Source of the DNA: an uncultured bacterium
GTDB taxonomy: Bacteria > Bacillota > Clostridia > Lachnospirales > Lachnospiraceae
Assembly: GCA_945949875.1 (NCBI GenBank)
Contig: CAMFGH010000005.1
Location: 1 to 60,024, forward strand
DNA: 60,024 bases
Direction of reading: 5' to 3'
The position numbers and the translations under genes are program-made. Position 1 is the stretch's first letter. Every line of letters starts with the position of its first letter. Below are positions 34,967-43,552 of the stretch, piece by piece. The notes below the pieces were generated by a model. That model was not told the origin of the DNA and made no database searches. It saw only the letters and a list, made by a program, of their open reading frames with translations.

Positions 34967-35905
34967 TCAGCGTTCCGGGGACTTTTTACTTTTGGCTGGT
35001 TTCTCTGTTTTTTCCTCCGGGATGGCAAATTCATCGGTCATAAATTCCTGCTCACTTTTGCCAAGGTTGCGGTCTACCTGCTTGCCGATGGAATAGGCTG
35101 CACTCTTTACATCCTGGATAAAGGAACGGAGTTCTTTCGGATCTTTCTGACCGAATGCCTGCATCTGGCATACCTTGTCAAAGGAAAAGCCGGAGACATC
35201 CACGCCGTATTTCTGTGCCGTTACATACGCCGCACAATAGGCCTGTGCCGATACCCCTGCCCGGCTGTAGCTTCCATCGTGATGGTCAAGGGACGCACAG
35301 GCCAGTTCCCGGCTGATGGAATGGAACGTTGCATTTTTGCTCATGCCATTTCGGACATAGATCGTCCGCTTGTTTGGGATGTACTGCGCCTGCACCTTAT
35401 CTGGCAGATTGTCTGCAATCTGAATCCGTACCTCGCTGTCGGTCAGCAGTGCTTCCATTAGCTGGTCCATCGGCTTTGGCTCCGCCTCTTCCGGCTGCTT
35501 GGTGCGGATCTGGCTGATGTCATAGGCTTTCTGGATGGAGTACCCCTGCTGGATGACACCATCCTTTTCATATTCCTGTCCGACAATGAAGTTGTATCCC
35601 TTGCTTCCGGTCTTGACCACCTTTCCTTCTTCCTTCCATTTTTCAAAGGTCTTGACCTGCCGGATTTCCGGGTTCTGTGCATAGAGCAGGAACAGGTTGT
35701 CTGTCCTCTGCGGCTTGCATTGTCCCATAAAATCAAGGAATCCTTTTAAGGAGTCCCCATTCTGGAAGACCTCCTGTGCCTTTCCATCGATCATGCCCCA
35801 GATTTCTTCCCTCTCCTGCTTTTTCTGCGCGGCATATTCCTCTTTCGATAACCGCTGGGTGGACTGCTCCTGCGTGTCCTGCCCTAAAAATTTTGTCAGG
35901 TCCAT
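34967..35905 (-). CDS. ArdC-like protein with degenerate IrrE-type site
   Basis: The protein has 312 residues. Residues 40-140 resemble the N-terminal ssDNA-binding domain of ArdC/DUF1738 antirestriction proteins (FMGQCKPQRTDNLFLLYAQN; TFEKWKEEGKVVKTGSKGY). The following part resembles the zinc metallopeptidase-like domain, but the usual H-E-x-x-H reads HSISRELACASL, so the metal site is probably lost. The C-terminus is Lys-rich. It could protect incoming single-stranded DNA. It starts 3 nt after the PcfB gene. Confidence 0.65.
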   Translation of the reverse strand: MDLTKFLGQDTQEQSTQRLSKEEYAAQKKQEREEIWGMIDGKAQEVFQNGDSLKGFLDFMGQCKPQRTDNLFLLYAQNPEIRQVKTFEKWKEEGKVVKTGSKGYNFIVGQEYEKDGVIQQGYSIQKAYDISQIRTKQPEEAEPKPMDQLMEALLTDSEVRIQIADNLPDKVQAQYIPNKRTIYVRNGMSKNATFHSISRELACASLDHHDGSYSRAGVSAQAYCAAYVTAQKYGVDVSGFSFDKVCQMQAFGQKDPKELRSFIQDVKSAAYSIGKQVDRNLGKSEQEFMTDEFAIPEEKTEKPAKSKKSPER

Positions 35906-35908
35906 CTA

Positions 35909-36742
35909 CTACCTCGCTTTCACCTTTCGTTTATTTCTTGCTTTCTTCTGCGTTTTCTTTGGTCCACGGTTCTTTTCCCGGCTCCGCTTCTGGGATTCCT
36001 CTGTTTTCTCCCGTTTGATGTTCTCCAGCTCCCGGCGGACACTGGGACGTTCCTGTTGCTTTGTCCCTTCAGTCCCGTTTTCCTGCCCGGTAGAAATATT
36101 TCTGCTGTGCAAGGAAGAGCCGGACAGATTCTCTTCCCCCTCTTCCTGCACCGGGATAAAATTTTCCGGTTCGGACATTTCCTTTCCATCGTGGTTCTGG
36201 TTCTTTTCTCCTTCAGAAAAATCCATATCACCAACCTGGAATGCTTCGTCCAGATCGCTGATCTCGAACTGCACCTCGCCCTCTGGCATCTGTACGGTTT
36301 CCTGCACCATTCCGGTTTCCGGCGTTTCCATTCCTGCGGTTACCTCATGGACAGCTTCCCCGACTTCGCTTCTTACAAAATCAAGGTTCATCTTATCCAT
36401 GACCCGGTTGACCTTGGCTGCGTCATCTGCAAAGACCATGACCTCGCTCATCTCCGGGTTCTTTTTATCCCGGATAATGACATAGAGCAGCCCTCGTTTC
36501 CTGCCCTCACTGCAGAATTCACGCAGGCGGTCGGACGGTACGGTAAAAAATTTCAATGGCTTATTCTCCTTTAACATCCGCACCATCCGGGTTCTGCCCC
36601 TCGTTTTCTTCTGATCTTTTAATACGGCGGCAACAAATACCGCCAGATGCTTTGCCAGCGTACCCGAAAGCCTGAGCCCGTGGTCCACACCGTCCAGGGA
36701 ATACCGGACGATCTGGTCCGCCGCATCGCCTCCATAGTTCAT
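35909..36742 (-). CDS. PcfB-family (DUF3801) relaxosome accessory protein
   Basis: The protein has 277 residues from the ATG at 36742 (AGCAGGTG), 5 nt after the relaxase stop. The DUF3801 core is YSLDGVDHGLRLSGTLAKHL and FVAAVLKDQ, then FTVPSDRLREFCSEGRKRGL and MVFADDAAKVNRVM. PcfB of enterococcal plasmids bridges relaxase and coupling protein. The second half is acidic, then very basic (RSREKNRGPKKTQKKARNK). Confidence 0.88.
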   Translation of the reverse strand: MNYGGDAADQIVRYSLDGVDHGLRLSGTLAKHLAVFVAAVLKDQKKTRGRTRMVRMLKENKPLKFFTVPSDRLREFCSEGRKRGLLYVIIRDKKNPEMSEVMVFADDAAKVNRVMDKMNLDFVRSEVGEAVHEVTAGMETPETGMVQETVQMPEGEVQFEISDLDEAFQVGDMDFSEGEKNQNHDGKEMSEPENFIPVQEEGEENLSGSSLHSRNISTGQENGTEGTKQQERPSVRRELENIKREKTEESQKRSREKNRGPKKTQKKARNKRKVKAR

Positions 36743-36747
36743 ATTGT

Positions 36748-38046
36748 TCACCTGCTTTCTGTTCTCGGTTGTCTGGTTTTCTCCGTCTGTGCTTCTTCCT
36801 GTTCTGCCTGTCTCTGAATCTGCTCTGCAAGACGCATCTTTTCTTCCATCTCTTTGGACTGCTGTTCGATCCGGATACAAAGGCGGATATCCTTCCGAAG
36901 CGGCTTCAGTTCTTCGGTGATCTGACCGATCCTGACACTGTCCGGTTCGCTCCGGTAGAGCCGCTTTCGTTCCTTTGTGAGTGCCTGTACCTGTTCTTCC
37001 AATGGGGTTCGGTATGCCATCAGCTCTTCACGGGTGGTGATCTGATGCTTCTGGAGAAATTCCATCTGCTCAATTCTGGCATCCAGTTTCCGGATATCTG
37101 CCCGGAGCACCGGGGAGATCCTTTTGGGCTTCTGCTTTAAAACACCCATCTGGTACAGATAGGAATAGTACAGGGCCTGTATCCCTTTTAACTTCTTTTT
37201 CGGGGTTCGGGAAGTATGTTCCATTTCAGCAGGTATCCTGCTTTTGGGCTGCAAAATCCACTGCCGGATGCTCTCTTCCGAGTAATTCTTCCCAAGGCTC
37301 CGCAGGCGGATATACCGTTCCATCCCCGGTGCTTTTAATGCAATGTACTTCTGGTTCAGCTTCCACTGGTATCCCCTCTGTTTCATCTGGTCCAGAAATT
37401 GTTTCCATGTGAAGCTCTCTGCCACCGCATCCCGGATATCCAGACGGATCGAGGTTCTCCAGGTCGGCTTTCCGTCCTGTTCTGCCATCCACTGGGCATA
37501 GGACTTCCTTTTGCCGTTTTTCGGTTCGATAACTGATAAGCCATATTTCAGGCACAGGGCATCCGAAGCTTTCCGCACGTCCTCGTAGTAGCTTCTGCTG
37601 TTACTGTGGTACTTTTTCCCATCTTCCATGCTCACGGAGTTAAACACGATGTGGTTGTGGTAATGCTCCGTGTTCAGATGGGTGGTGATCACTGCTTCAT
37701 ATTTTCCCTGAAGGAGCCTTTCTGCCAGCTCTATGCCAATCTGGTGGGCCAGTTCCGGTGTAACTTCCCCTTTGGCAAAGCTCTGCACCAGATGATAGCC
37801 CTGTACTCCATCCATCTTGTGGTACCGTTTCTTTGTAGCTACCATATCTTGATAGGCAGTCTCACAGACACAGCCGATGGCATCCTCAAAAACGGAACGC
37901 TCCGTCTTGTTCCGGTTCATGGCATAATCAATGGCTTCTTCCAGAGAGCCGGCATTCTGCCCTTTCTTTGTGGTCTTATCCTTGTTTCGGATGTAAGTGA
38001 TGGAATTGTCCAGACGGCTGACCGGGATGATACTGGTATATGCCAT
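36748..38046 (-). CDS. Conjugative relaxase (MOBP-like, HUH type)
   Basis: The protein has 432 residues. The metal-binding motif of HUH relaxases is clear (TTHLNTEHYHNHIVFNSV). The N-terminal region contains candidate catalytic Tyr residues (SITYIRNKDKTTK). Downstream are helical regions and a basic coiled tail. It nicks oriT and stays on the 5' end of the transferred strand. MobC lies 3 nt upstream and PcfB immediately downstream; a candidate oriT lies 0.9 kb upstream. Confidence 0.93.
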   Translation of the reverse strand: MAYTSIIPVSRLDNSITYIRNKDKTTKKGQNAGSLEEAIDYAMNRNKTERSVFEDAIGCVCETAYQDMVATKKRYHKMDGVQGYHLVQSFAKGEVTPELAHQIGIELAERLLQGKYEAVITTHLNTEHYHNHIVFNSVSMEDGKKYHSNSRSYYEDVRKASDALCLKYGLSVIEPKNGKRKSYAQWMAEQDGKPTWRTSIRLDIRDAVAESFTWKQFLDQMKQRGYQWKLNQKYIALKAPGMERYIRLRSLGKNYSEESIRQWILQPKSRIPAEMEHTSRTPKKKLKGIQALYYSYLYQMGVLKQKPKRISPVLRADIRKLDARIEQMEFLQKHQITTREELMAYRTPLEEQVQALTKERKRLYRSEPDSVRIGQITEELKPLRKDIRLCIRIEQQSKEMEEKMRLAEQIQRQAEQEEAQTEKTRQPRTESR

Positions 38047-38049
38047 CGG

Positions 38050-38358
38050 CTACCATTCCTCTTTGACCAGCCTCCATGTTTCTTTCGTTATGCGGAGCAT
38101 TTCCCGGATGCTCTCTTCCCCTGCCAGCCCGCAGCCGTTGGCTACATGGGCAAGCTGATTGGCGTTGTTGCACAGACCGGATATTTTCCGCAAAAGCTCC
38201 GTATGATGCTCACAGGGTCTTGCCCGGACTTCGCCGCCCATGACAATGGAACGGATATATTCCTCACGGGACAGGCCGCTTTTTTCTACCTGCTCTTCCA
38301 GAAAACGCAGCTCCTTTGCATTGAGGCGGACTGGTATCACATGGTTTCTTTTTCTCAT
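38050..38358 (-). CDS. mobC: MobC-family relaxosome protein
   Basis: The protein has 102 residues. A ribbon-helix-helix-like start (IPVRLNAKELRFLEEQVEKS and LSREEYIRSIVMGG) is followed by the conserved MobC region (LLRKISGLCNNANQLAHVAN). It should bind near oriT and help melting by the relaxase. AGGTGAAG precedes the ATG. Confidence 0.9.
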   Translation of the reverse strand: MRKRNHVIPVRLNAKELRFLEEQVEKSGLSREEYIRSIVMGGEVRARPCEHHTELLRKISGLCNNANQLAHVANGCGLAGEESIREMLRITKETWRLVKEEW

Positions 38359-38396
38359 CTCTTCACCTGCTTTCCGACGGGTTATTGATTACTCCA

Positions 38397-38477
38397 TTAC
38401 ATTTCACGGTTTTTCCAGATCAGGAAACCTGCCAGAACGCCGATGGCTACCGCTGCAGCAATGATCTTTTTCTTCAT
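38397..38477 (-). CDS. 26-residue single-pass membrane peptide
   Basis: MKKKIIAAAVAIGVLAGFLI then WKNREM: a basic start, one hydrophobic helix and a short charged tail. GGGGGTGAG lies 8 nt before the ATG. It fits between the preceding gene (stop 8 nt upstream) and mobC, in the same direction. Function unknown; it could stabilise a membrane component of the transfer system. Confidence 0.6.
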   Translation of the reverse strand: MKKKIIAAAVAIGVLAGFLIWKNREM

Positions 38478-38484
38478 ATGGGTC

Positions 38485-38862
38485 TCACCCCCTTTCCGGT
38501 ACCTGGCACAGCTCCATTGGGGCGAACATGATCCCTCTCTTTTCCATCTCTTTTGCAAACTCCAGAAGGTTCCATTTCTTCCCATCGATCATAGCAGATT
38601 CTGCATCCAGATAGTGACAGGTGGATACGTTCCGCTCTCCATTGGGGGCATTCTGCACAAGGCTCTCCCCGTCTGAGAGTCGGAACAGTTCCTTTCCTTT
38701 GCCGTCTACAAAACAGATGCATGCACCGTGATTGATGATCTCTTTCCGTTTCATCCGGCACCGCTCCAGTGCCTCATCTTCCCGCTTTCCAGCTATGAAA
38801 AGACACATTGCAAAAACGCCCATTACTCCTCCGGTCATTGTGCCAAGTATAAATCCTAACAT
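38485..38862 (-). CDS. Membrane-anchored small protein (DUF3789-like N-terminus)
   Basis: The protein has 125 residues. The first 27 (MLGFILGTMTGGVMGVFAMC and on) form a Gly-rich TM helix typical of DUF3789 peptides. The soluble part (INHGACICFVDGKGKELFRL; LDAESAMIDGKKWNLLEF) is not recognised. It may be a short membrane peptide that acquired a cytoplasmic domain. It heads the mobC-relaxase gene group, next to the candidate oriT. Confidence 0.6.
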   Translation of the reverse strand: MLGFILGTMTGGVMGVFAMCLFIAGKREDEALERCRMKRKEIINHGACICFVDGKGKELFRLSDGESLVQNAPNGERNVSTCHYLDAESAMIDGKKWNLLEFAKEMEKRGIMFAPMELCQVPERG

Positions 38863-38924
38863 TTTTTTGTTCTCCTTTCGTTTGTTTACGGCTCAGTATG
38901 GGGGATTGGGGTTCTCCCCAAAGT

Positions 38925-38944
38925 GCGTTTGGATATCCAAACGC
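38925..38944. repeat. 20-bp perfect palindrome, candidate oriT feature
   Basis: GCGTTTGGATATCCAAACGC is perfectly palindromic. It lies in the only non-coding gap (38863-39004) near the relaxase genes, beside a GGGG/CCCC stem at 38900-38919 (GGGGATTGGGGTTCTCCCC). Position and structure fit an origin of transfer; the nick site cannot be read from the sequence. Confidence 0.5.
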
Positions 38945-39004
38945 TATGCTTGCAAAACCAGTCGCATCCGGTTTCGTCCCCTCTGAACCAGTCGTTTTTC
39001 TGAA

Positions 39005-39337
39005 TCATTCGTTTTCCTTGATTTTGCTCAACCCATCCAGCGTGGTACAGATGATATGGAGTCTGTCAGCCATGCTGATCTCCGTGTTCATCGTCCCGGT
39101 GGTCTCTTTTCCGCAGACGACCACCATCCTGCATCGTCTTAAGATCTGGTGGGACATTCTCCGCATGGCCTGCATATCCTCTGCATCCCCATCATCAAGG
39201 AATGGGGAAAAGCTGTACTGCGGGCAGATCGGTACATATCCCAGTTCGTAGATCTTCCGGCAGTACCGCTGTACCTTGGTCTTTCCCTCTTCTGCAGAAC
39301 AGCATACATAAGCAAGTGCCTGTTCCAATACGACCAT
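39005..39337 (-). CDS. DUF7768/DUF4406-like nucleotide-binding fold protein
   Basis: The protein has 110 residues. The pattern ALAYVCCSAEEGKTKVQRYC then ELGYVPICPQYSFSPFLDDG and CRMVVVCGKETTGTMNTEI is that of the small SLOG/nucleoside deoxyribosyltransferase-like proteins common on phages and ICEs. It probably binds or modifies a nucleotide; no substrate is known. It lies 137 nt downstream of the DNA methylase gene. Confidence 0.7.
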   Translation of the reverse strand: MVVLEQALAYVCCSAEEGKTKVQRYCRKIYELGYVPICPQYSFSPFLDDGDAEDMQAMRRMSHQILRRCRMVVVCGKETTGTMNTEISMADRLHIICTTLDGLSKIKENE

Positions 39338-39474
39338 CTCCTTTCCTGACCGGACAGTTTACCTCTGTCCGGCGTGATCTAAAAAAACACCCACAAAGCA
39401 TCCCGGCTCTGTGGATGTCTTGTGGACATCTGGATTCTTCTTTTTCTTTTTTCAGATGTCTGACAGACATCCGG

Positions 39475-40287
39475 TTACTGCGATTCTTTGTTTTCTGTTT
39501 CTTCCAATGCTTCCAGTGCGGTTCGGACACGGTCACTTCCCAGCTTATAATACGCATCCGTTACCTCAATACCGACTGCCTGATATCCTGACTCTGCCGC
39601 AGCGAGGATAGTAGTACCAGCTCCGGCAAACGGGTCTAAGATCAGACCGCCCGGCTCGCAGATCTGAATGACATCCTTCATCAGCTGGAGAGGTTTTTCT
39701 GTCACATGGATGCGGTTCTGCGGATTTCCATAACGGAATACCCCCGGAAGGCAGGACACCGGGCGGTTGATCGGCATCGGGCCGTTGCTCCCCCAGACAA
39801 TATATTCTGCCTGCTGGCGGAACCTGCCTTTCTGAGGACGGGAGTTTCCCTTGTCCCAGACTGCGGTTCCTCTCCAGATCCAGCCTGCCCACTGAAGGGC
39901 ATCGGTGATGGACGGGTACTGTCTCCAGTCAATAAAAAGGCAGATCGGAGCCCCTTTCTTGCAGGCTTTCCGTACATCGTACAGCCATTCTGCCATCCAG
40001 TGGGTCCAGGAACGCTGGTCCTTGTTATCCCCATCAAAATCCGGCAGGGCGTTCTCCGATTTCATACTGCTATACTTCTGGTTGGTGGTACGGTTGCGTT
40101 CATTCTGCTTGGTTCCCCCGGACGCATAGGGCGGATCAGTCACGACTGCATCAAAGATCCCCGGCTGGAATCCCTTGACCAGCTTTAAGGTATCCCCATG
40201 CAGGATACGCCAGTTCTCCCCTCCGGCAGACTCATCTGGCAGGCAGTCCGGTTTTAAAAGGTTTTCAAGTTTCAGGGTATTTCCCAT
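39475..40287 (-). CDS. DNA N4-cytosine/N6-adenine methyltransferase
   Basis: The protein has 270 residues from the ATG at 40287 (AAAGG, 8 nt). Catalytic motif IV VVTDPPYASGG is near residue 50 and the SAM-binding motif FAGAGTTILAAAE near residue 235, the order of beta-class enzymes. There is no restriction endonuclease next to it, so it is an orphan methylase, probably protecting the element during transfer. MetK, which makes its cofactor, is encoded 1.8 kb upstream in the same gene run. Confidence 0.92.
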   Translation of the reverse strand: MGNTLKLENLLKPDCLPDESAGGENWRILHGDTLKLVKGFQPGIFDAVVTDPPYASGGTKQNERNRTTNQKYSSMKSENALPDFDGDNKDQRSWTHWMAEWLYDVRKACKKGAPICLFIDWRQYPSITDALQWAGWIWRGTAVWDKGNSRPQKGRFRQQAEYIVWGSNGPMPINRPVSCLPGVFRYGNPQNRIHVTEKPLQLMKDVIQICEPGGLILDPFAGAGTTILAAAESGYQAVGIEVTDAYYKLGSDRVRTALEALEETENKESQ

Positions 40288-40353
40288 AGGCATCATCCTT
40301 TCGGTTGCTTATTTTCCAGATTTCTCCGGAAGTGCTTCTATCTATGGAACTGC

Positions 40354-41127
40354 TCATCGGCAGATATCCTCTTTTTTCGGTGTTTCTTTTCTCGGCGTTC
40401 TGGGCTGTTCACGATGATCCGACAGTTCGGTTTCCACATATTCGCTGATGATTCTCAGCGCTTCATGGTAATTGCCACTCTTGTAGATACGTTCTTCCAT
40501 CTCATTAGCCTGTTCGGACATTCCGGCACGTCTGAGCAGTCTTGAGGCATCCCCAAGGATTGAGAAAATATTTCCGTCATGCCCTAAGAGCTTAAGCTCT
40601 GGACGGGACGGCTTTTGTTCCGGCTGCTTTTCCTGCATACCGTTTTCCGGTGCTTTCATCTGAATCAGAAAATCCGAACCTGCACCAACATAAAAATGCA
40701 GATATAATTCGCCGCCGTCTACTTTGATCTCCCTCTGCTCCATGCCCTCACCCCAGCCATCGCTGTACTGGCCTCGCAGATACTCTTCCACCTCGACATA
40801 TTCTCTTGATGTCAGAGGTTTGCAAAGCGTCAGTCTGGCACATCCGTATAAAACATTATCCTGTTCTTTTACCCCTATTGTAATGCGTTCTACTTTTTCC
40901 CGGACACTGTCGCTTCCGTGAAAATAATCCATTAGATTACAGGGGGTGTCGTCCGGTGAACCAAGTCGGTTGACCTGGTCAATTTTTTCTGCTATGGCTT
41001 CTTGGTATGGCACCAGCTCGTTTCCTTCCAATGGGTCTGCATCTTCCCAGTCCACACTGTCTGAGCGTTCCGGGATAAAACTTGCCATAACAGGGGAAAG
41101 TATTTCCACTTCTATTTTGTTTTTCAT
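40354..41127 (-). CDS. Conserved ICE protein of unknown function
   Basis: The protein has 257 residues from the ATG at 41127 (GAGGTG). It has no TM. The N-terminal 90 residues are acidic; the middle is beta-rich (ELYLHFYVGAGSDFLIQMKA). The C-terminal segment (GHDGNIFSILGDASRLLRRA then YHEALRIISEYVETEL) is a helical module seen repeatedly in ICE and phage proteins of Clostridia. I cannot name it. It overlaps neither neighbour but is 5 nt from the toprim gene. Confidence 0.6.
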   Translation of the reverse strand: MKNKIEVEILSPVMASFIPERSDSVDWEDADPLEGNELVPYQEAIAEKIDQVNRLGSPDDTPCNLMDYFHGSDSVREKVERITIGVKEQDNVLYGCARLTLCKPLTSREYVEVEEYLRGQYSDGWGEGMEQREIKVDGGELYLHFYVGAGSDFLIQMKAPENGMQEKQPEQKPSRPELKLLGHDGNIFSILGDASRLLRRAGMSEQANEMEERIYKSGNYHEALRIISEYVETELSDHREQPRTPRKETPKKEDICR

Positions 41128-41132
41128 AGGCA

Positions 41133-42098
41133 TCACCTCACTTCCTTGCCCTGCCGTTTCTCTGGTGTCCGGGCAGCTATCTTTGCCATATCTGCCCAGT
41201 CCGCTCCTTCGATTTCCGGCAGGTTCTCGATGATCTGATAGCTACCTTCGTAGGCTTTTCGGATATGTTCACACGCCCACCGTCCGGCAAAGTCATTGTC
41301 GGTACACACTTCGATTTCGGTGATCTCCGGGTGCTGGGACAAAAAATGTTCCAATGCCTGCGGCTTTTTCATGCTCCGCTGGCTCTGTCCTTCTTTTGGG
41401 GCGCTGATCCCGCCAAGCTCCAGACGGTACTTATCCCGGTTTCCCTGTTCCAGTGTCATGTGAGCCAGCACATCCACACAGGCTTCATAAACGGCAACCC
41501 GTCTGCAGCCCTCTTCTGCCGGAACACAAAAAGCGTATGCCTTTTCACTTCCGGCCTGTTCCATCTTAAAAGACTTTCCGCTGGCATCGTAAATTCCACG
41601 CAGAAAAGCATATCTTGCCACCTGATTTTCGTCCCGGCCTACGAACACAGCGTTATGGTAGGGCAGGCTTTCATATAGGATTCCCAGATGAACACACCGC
41701 TGTAAGATCTCGCCGCTGATGCCCCGCTCTTTCAGGTATCGGAACACTCTGCGGCAGTCCGGGCTGGCCGGCGGCAGGACAAACGGCTTCTTGGGCTTTG
41801 CCTCCACAGGCGGAGGGATATAGGTGGGATACTCATCTTTCAGCATCTGCACCGCTTCCAGAAATGAACACCCATCTACATGGATCAGGAAATTTAAAGC
41901 ACTGGTACCCCCGATATCTCTGGATTTCCAGTGCCACTGGCTGGTGAGTTCGTTGATCTTGAAGCTGTCGTGGTCCGTCAGCTCCCATTCATTTCTGGCT
42001 GAAGATTTTTTCAGGCGGTTCGGCTGGTATTTCTTCAGGTACTCAATGGCGGTGATCTCCCTTGCCCGTTTGATTTCCTCTTCTGGAATCCACGGCAT
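41133..42098 (-). CDS. DUF3991/toprim primase-like protein
   Basis: The protein has 321 residues. The N-terminal 100 residues show a zinc-finger-less primase-like start (NRLKKSSARNEWELTDHDSF; GGTSALNFLIHVDG). DUF3991 follows (about 105-190), then the toprim domain with VAVYEACVDVLAHM and the acidic EVCTDNDFAG motif. Such proteins are mobile-element primases, possibly priming the complementary strand after transfer. The start overlaps the metK stop by 1 nt. Confidence 0.88.
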   Translation of the reverse strand: MPWIPEEEIKRAREITAIEYLKKYQPNRLKKSSARNEWELTDHDSFKINELTSQWHWKSRDIGGTSALNFLIHVDGCSFLEAVQMLKDEYPTYIPPPVEAKPKKPFVLPPASPDCRRVFRYLKERGISGEILQRCVHLGILYESLPYHNAVFVGRDENQVARYAFLRGIYDASGKSFKMEQAGSEKAYAFCVPAEEGCRRVAVYEACVDVLAHMTLEQGNRDKYRLELGGISAPKEGQSQRSMKKPQALEHFLSQHPEITEIEVCTDNDFAGRWACEHIRKAYEGSYQIIENLPEIEGADWADMAKIAARTPEKRQGKEVR

Positions 42099-43258
42099 TA
42101 CATCACGGTATCCCGGAGCTGCTCTACCTTATCTATTTTCTCCCACGGGAATTCCTTTCTGCCAAAATGCCCGAACACGGCACTCTGTCGGTAGATCGGC
42201 CGCTTCAGGTGCAGGGTGTCACAGATCTGGCTTGGGGTAAGCCCGAACACCAGAGGGATTGCTGCAGCAAGGCAGTCATCCGCACAGATTTTCCCAGTTC
42301 CAAAGGTATCTACCTGTACCATGACTGGCTGGGCAACCCCAATGGCGTAGGCAAGGGACACCTGGCATCGGCTGGCAAGTCCTGCAGCCACCATGTTTTT
42401 GGCGATGTAACGTGCCATATATGCCCCGGAACGATCAACTTTGGAACAGTCCTTCCCGGAGAATGCACCGCCGCCATGCGGAACCAGACCGCCGTAGGTA
42501 TCCACCATCAGCTTCCTTCCGGTCAGTCCGGTATCTGCATCCAGACCTCCGCACACAAATCTGCCCGATGGATTGATCAGAATTTTGGTGTCCTCATCCG
42601 GCGGCAGCATACGAAGTGCCGGGCGCAATACTTTCTCCCGGATCTCATGCTCCAGCTTCCGAAGAGATTTTTCCTCTTCATGCTGGCAGGAAACAATGAC
42701 CGTATCCAGACGGACTGGCCTGTCATCTTCGTATTCCACCGTGACCTGTGTCTTTCCGTCCGGCAGGATTCCCATGATATAACCGCTTCTGCGGCTTGCA
42801 GACAGTTCCCTCACGATGCGGTTTGCTAGAACTACTGGCATCGGCATGAGCTGAGGTGTCTCATCGCAGGCGTATCCAACCATGATGCCCTGATCCCCGG
42901 CACCGCTGGCAAGTCCGCTCTGAACAGAAACAGTCCCTGCCCTGCATTCTCTGGATTGCTCCACCGCCCCGGCAATGTCAGGACTCTGCCTGTGGATGAG
43001 CGCATCCATGTGGATTTCTTCCGCTTCATAGCCTGCGCTCTCCAACACTTTTTTGATGATTTCAAACACCTGCGGCTCAAATCTGCTTGTGATCTCTCCT
43101 GCCACGATGATGTTTCCTTTGGTCGCCATCACCTCGCAGGCCACCCTGGAATTTTCATCCTCTTTCAGACACGCATCCAGAATGCTGTCTGCGATCAGGT
43201 CGCAGAGCTTATCCGGGTGTCCTTCCGTTACGGATTCCGCTGTATAAAATCGTTTCAT
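42098..43258 (-). CDS. metK: S-adenosylmethionine synthetase
   Basis: The protein has 386 residues, full length, from the ATG at 43258 (GGAAAGG, 9 nt). ATP and methionine site motifs are intact: FYTAESVTEGHPDKLCD, GAGDQGIMVGYA, DTYGGLVPHGGGAFSGKD and DRSGAYMARYIAK. It makes SAM in the cytoplasm. Housekeeping metK is normally chromosomal, so an ICE copy probably supplies SAM to the two element-borne DNA methyltransferases. Its 294-bp upstream region has no SAM riboswitch I can see but holds two copies of an 18-bp motif shared with the XRE regulator. Confidence 0.95.
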   Translation of the reverse strand: MKRFYTAESVTEGHPDKLCDLIADSILDACLKEDENSRVACEVMATKGNIIVAGEITSRFEPQVFEIIKKVLESAGYEAEEIHMDALIHRQSPDIAGAVEQSRECRAGTVSVQSGLASGAGDQGIMVGYACDETPQLMPMPVVLANRIVRELSASRRSGYIMGILPDGKTQVTVEYEDDRPVRLDTVIVSCQHEEEKSLRKLEHEIREKVLRPALRMLPPDEDTKILINPSGRFVCGGLDADTGLTGRKLMVDTYGGLVPHGGGAFSGKDCSKVDRSGAYMARYIAKNMVAAGLASRCQVSLAYAIGVAQPVMVQVDTFGTGKICADDCLAAAIPLVFGLTPSQICDTLHLKRPIYRQSAVFGHFGRKEFPWEKIDKVEQLRDTVM

Positions 43259-43342
43259 AATCGTTACCATCCTTTCCAAGTAAATAACAACGGCAGGAAA
43301 CGCTCCTTTCTGGAACACTTCCTGCCGGATCTGGGTTATAAG

Positions 43343-43360
43343 TTGTCTCACATTCTGCAC
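43343..43360 (-). promoter_or_regulatory. Candidate XRE operator, metK-proximal
   Basis: Minus-strand GTGCAGAATGTGAGACAA, matching the motif GTGCARAANNTGAGACAA found at 43524-43541 and 58020-58037. It lies 85 nt upstream of the metK ATG. Confidence 0.6.
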
Positions 43361-43523
43361 TTTTCAGGGGGGCAGACACTTTTCGCCGGAACATTGGCGG
43401 ATATCCCGTAAAGTATGGTTAGAGTTTCCATTTTGGAACACTTTTTTCCTCCTGAATACTCCCAACACCTAACCTCATATAATCCCCTTGTTTTGAACAC
43501 TTCCCGTTCCGCGCGGTCATTAT

Positions 43524-43541
43524 TTGTCTCATTTTCTGCAC
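43524..43541 (-). promoter_or_regulatory. Candidate XRE operator, metK-distal
   Basis: Minus-strand GTGCAGAAAATGAGACAA, 16 of 18 positions identical with the metK-proximal copy and with the site in front of the XRE gene. It starts 12 nt after the sortase stop. Confidence 0.6.
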
Positions 43542-43552
43542 TTTTGGGGTAC

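Noticed and set aside
37606-38388. A 260-codon plus-strand frame opposite the relaxase and MobC genes
   Set aside because: It is a shadow of two clearly recognisable minus-strand genes.
43259-43552. SAM riboswitch upstream of metK
   Set aside because: I found no kink-turn or the conserved SAM-I/S-box stems. The region is dominated by short DNA repeats and the XRE-type motif.
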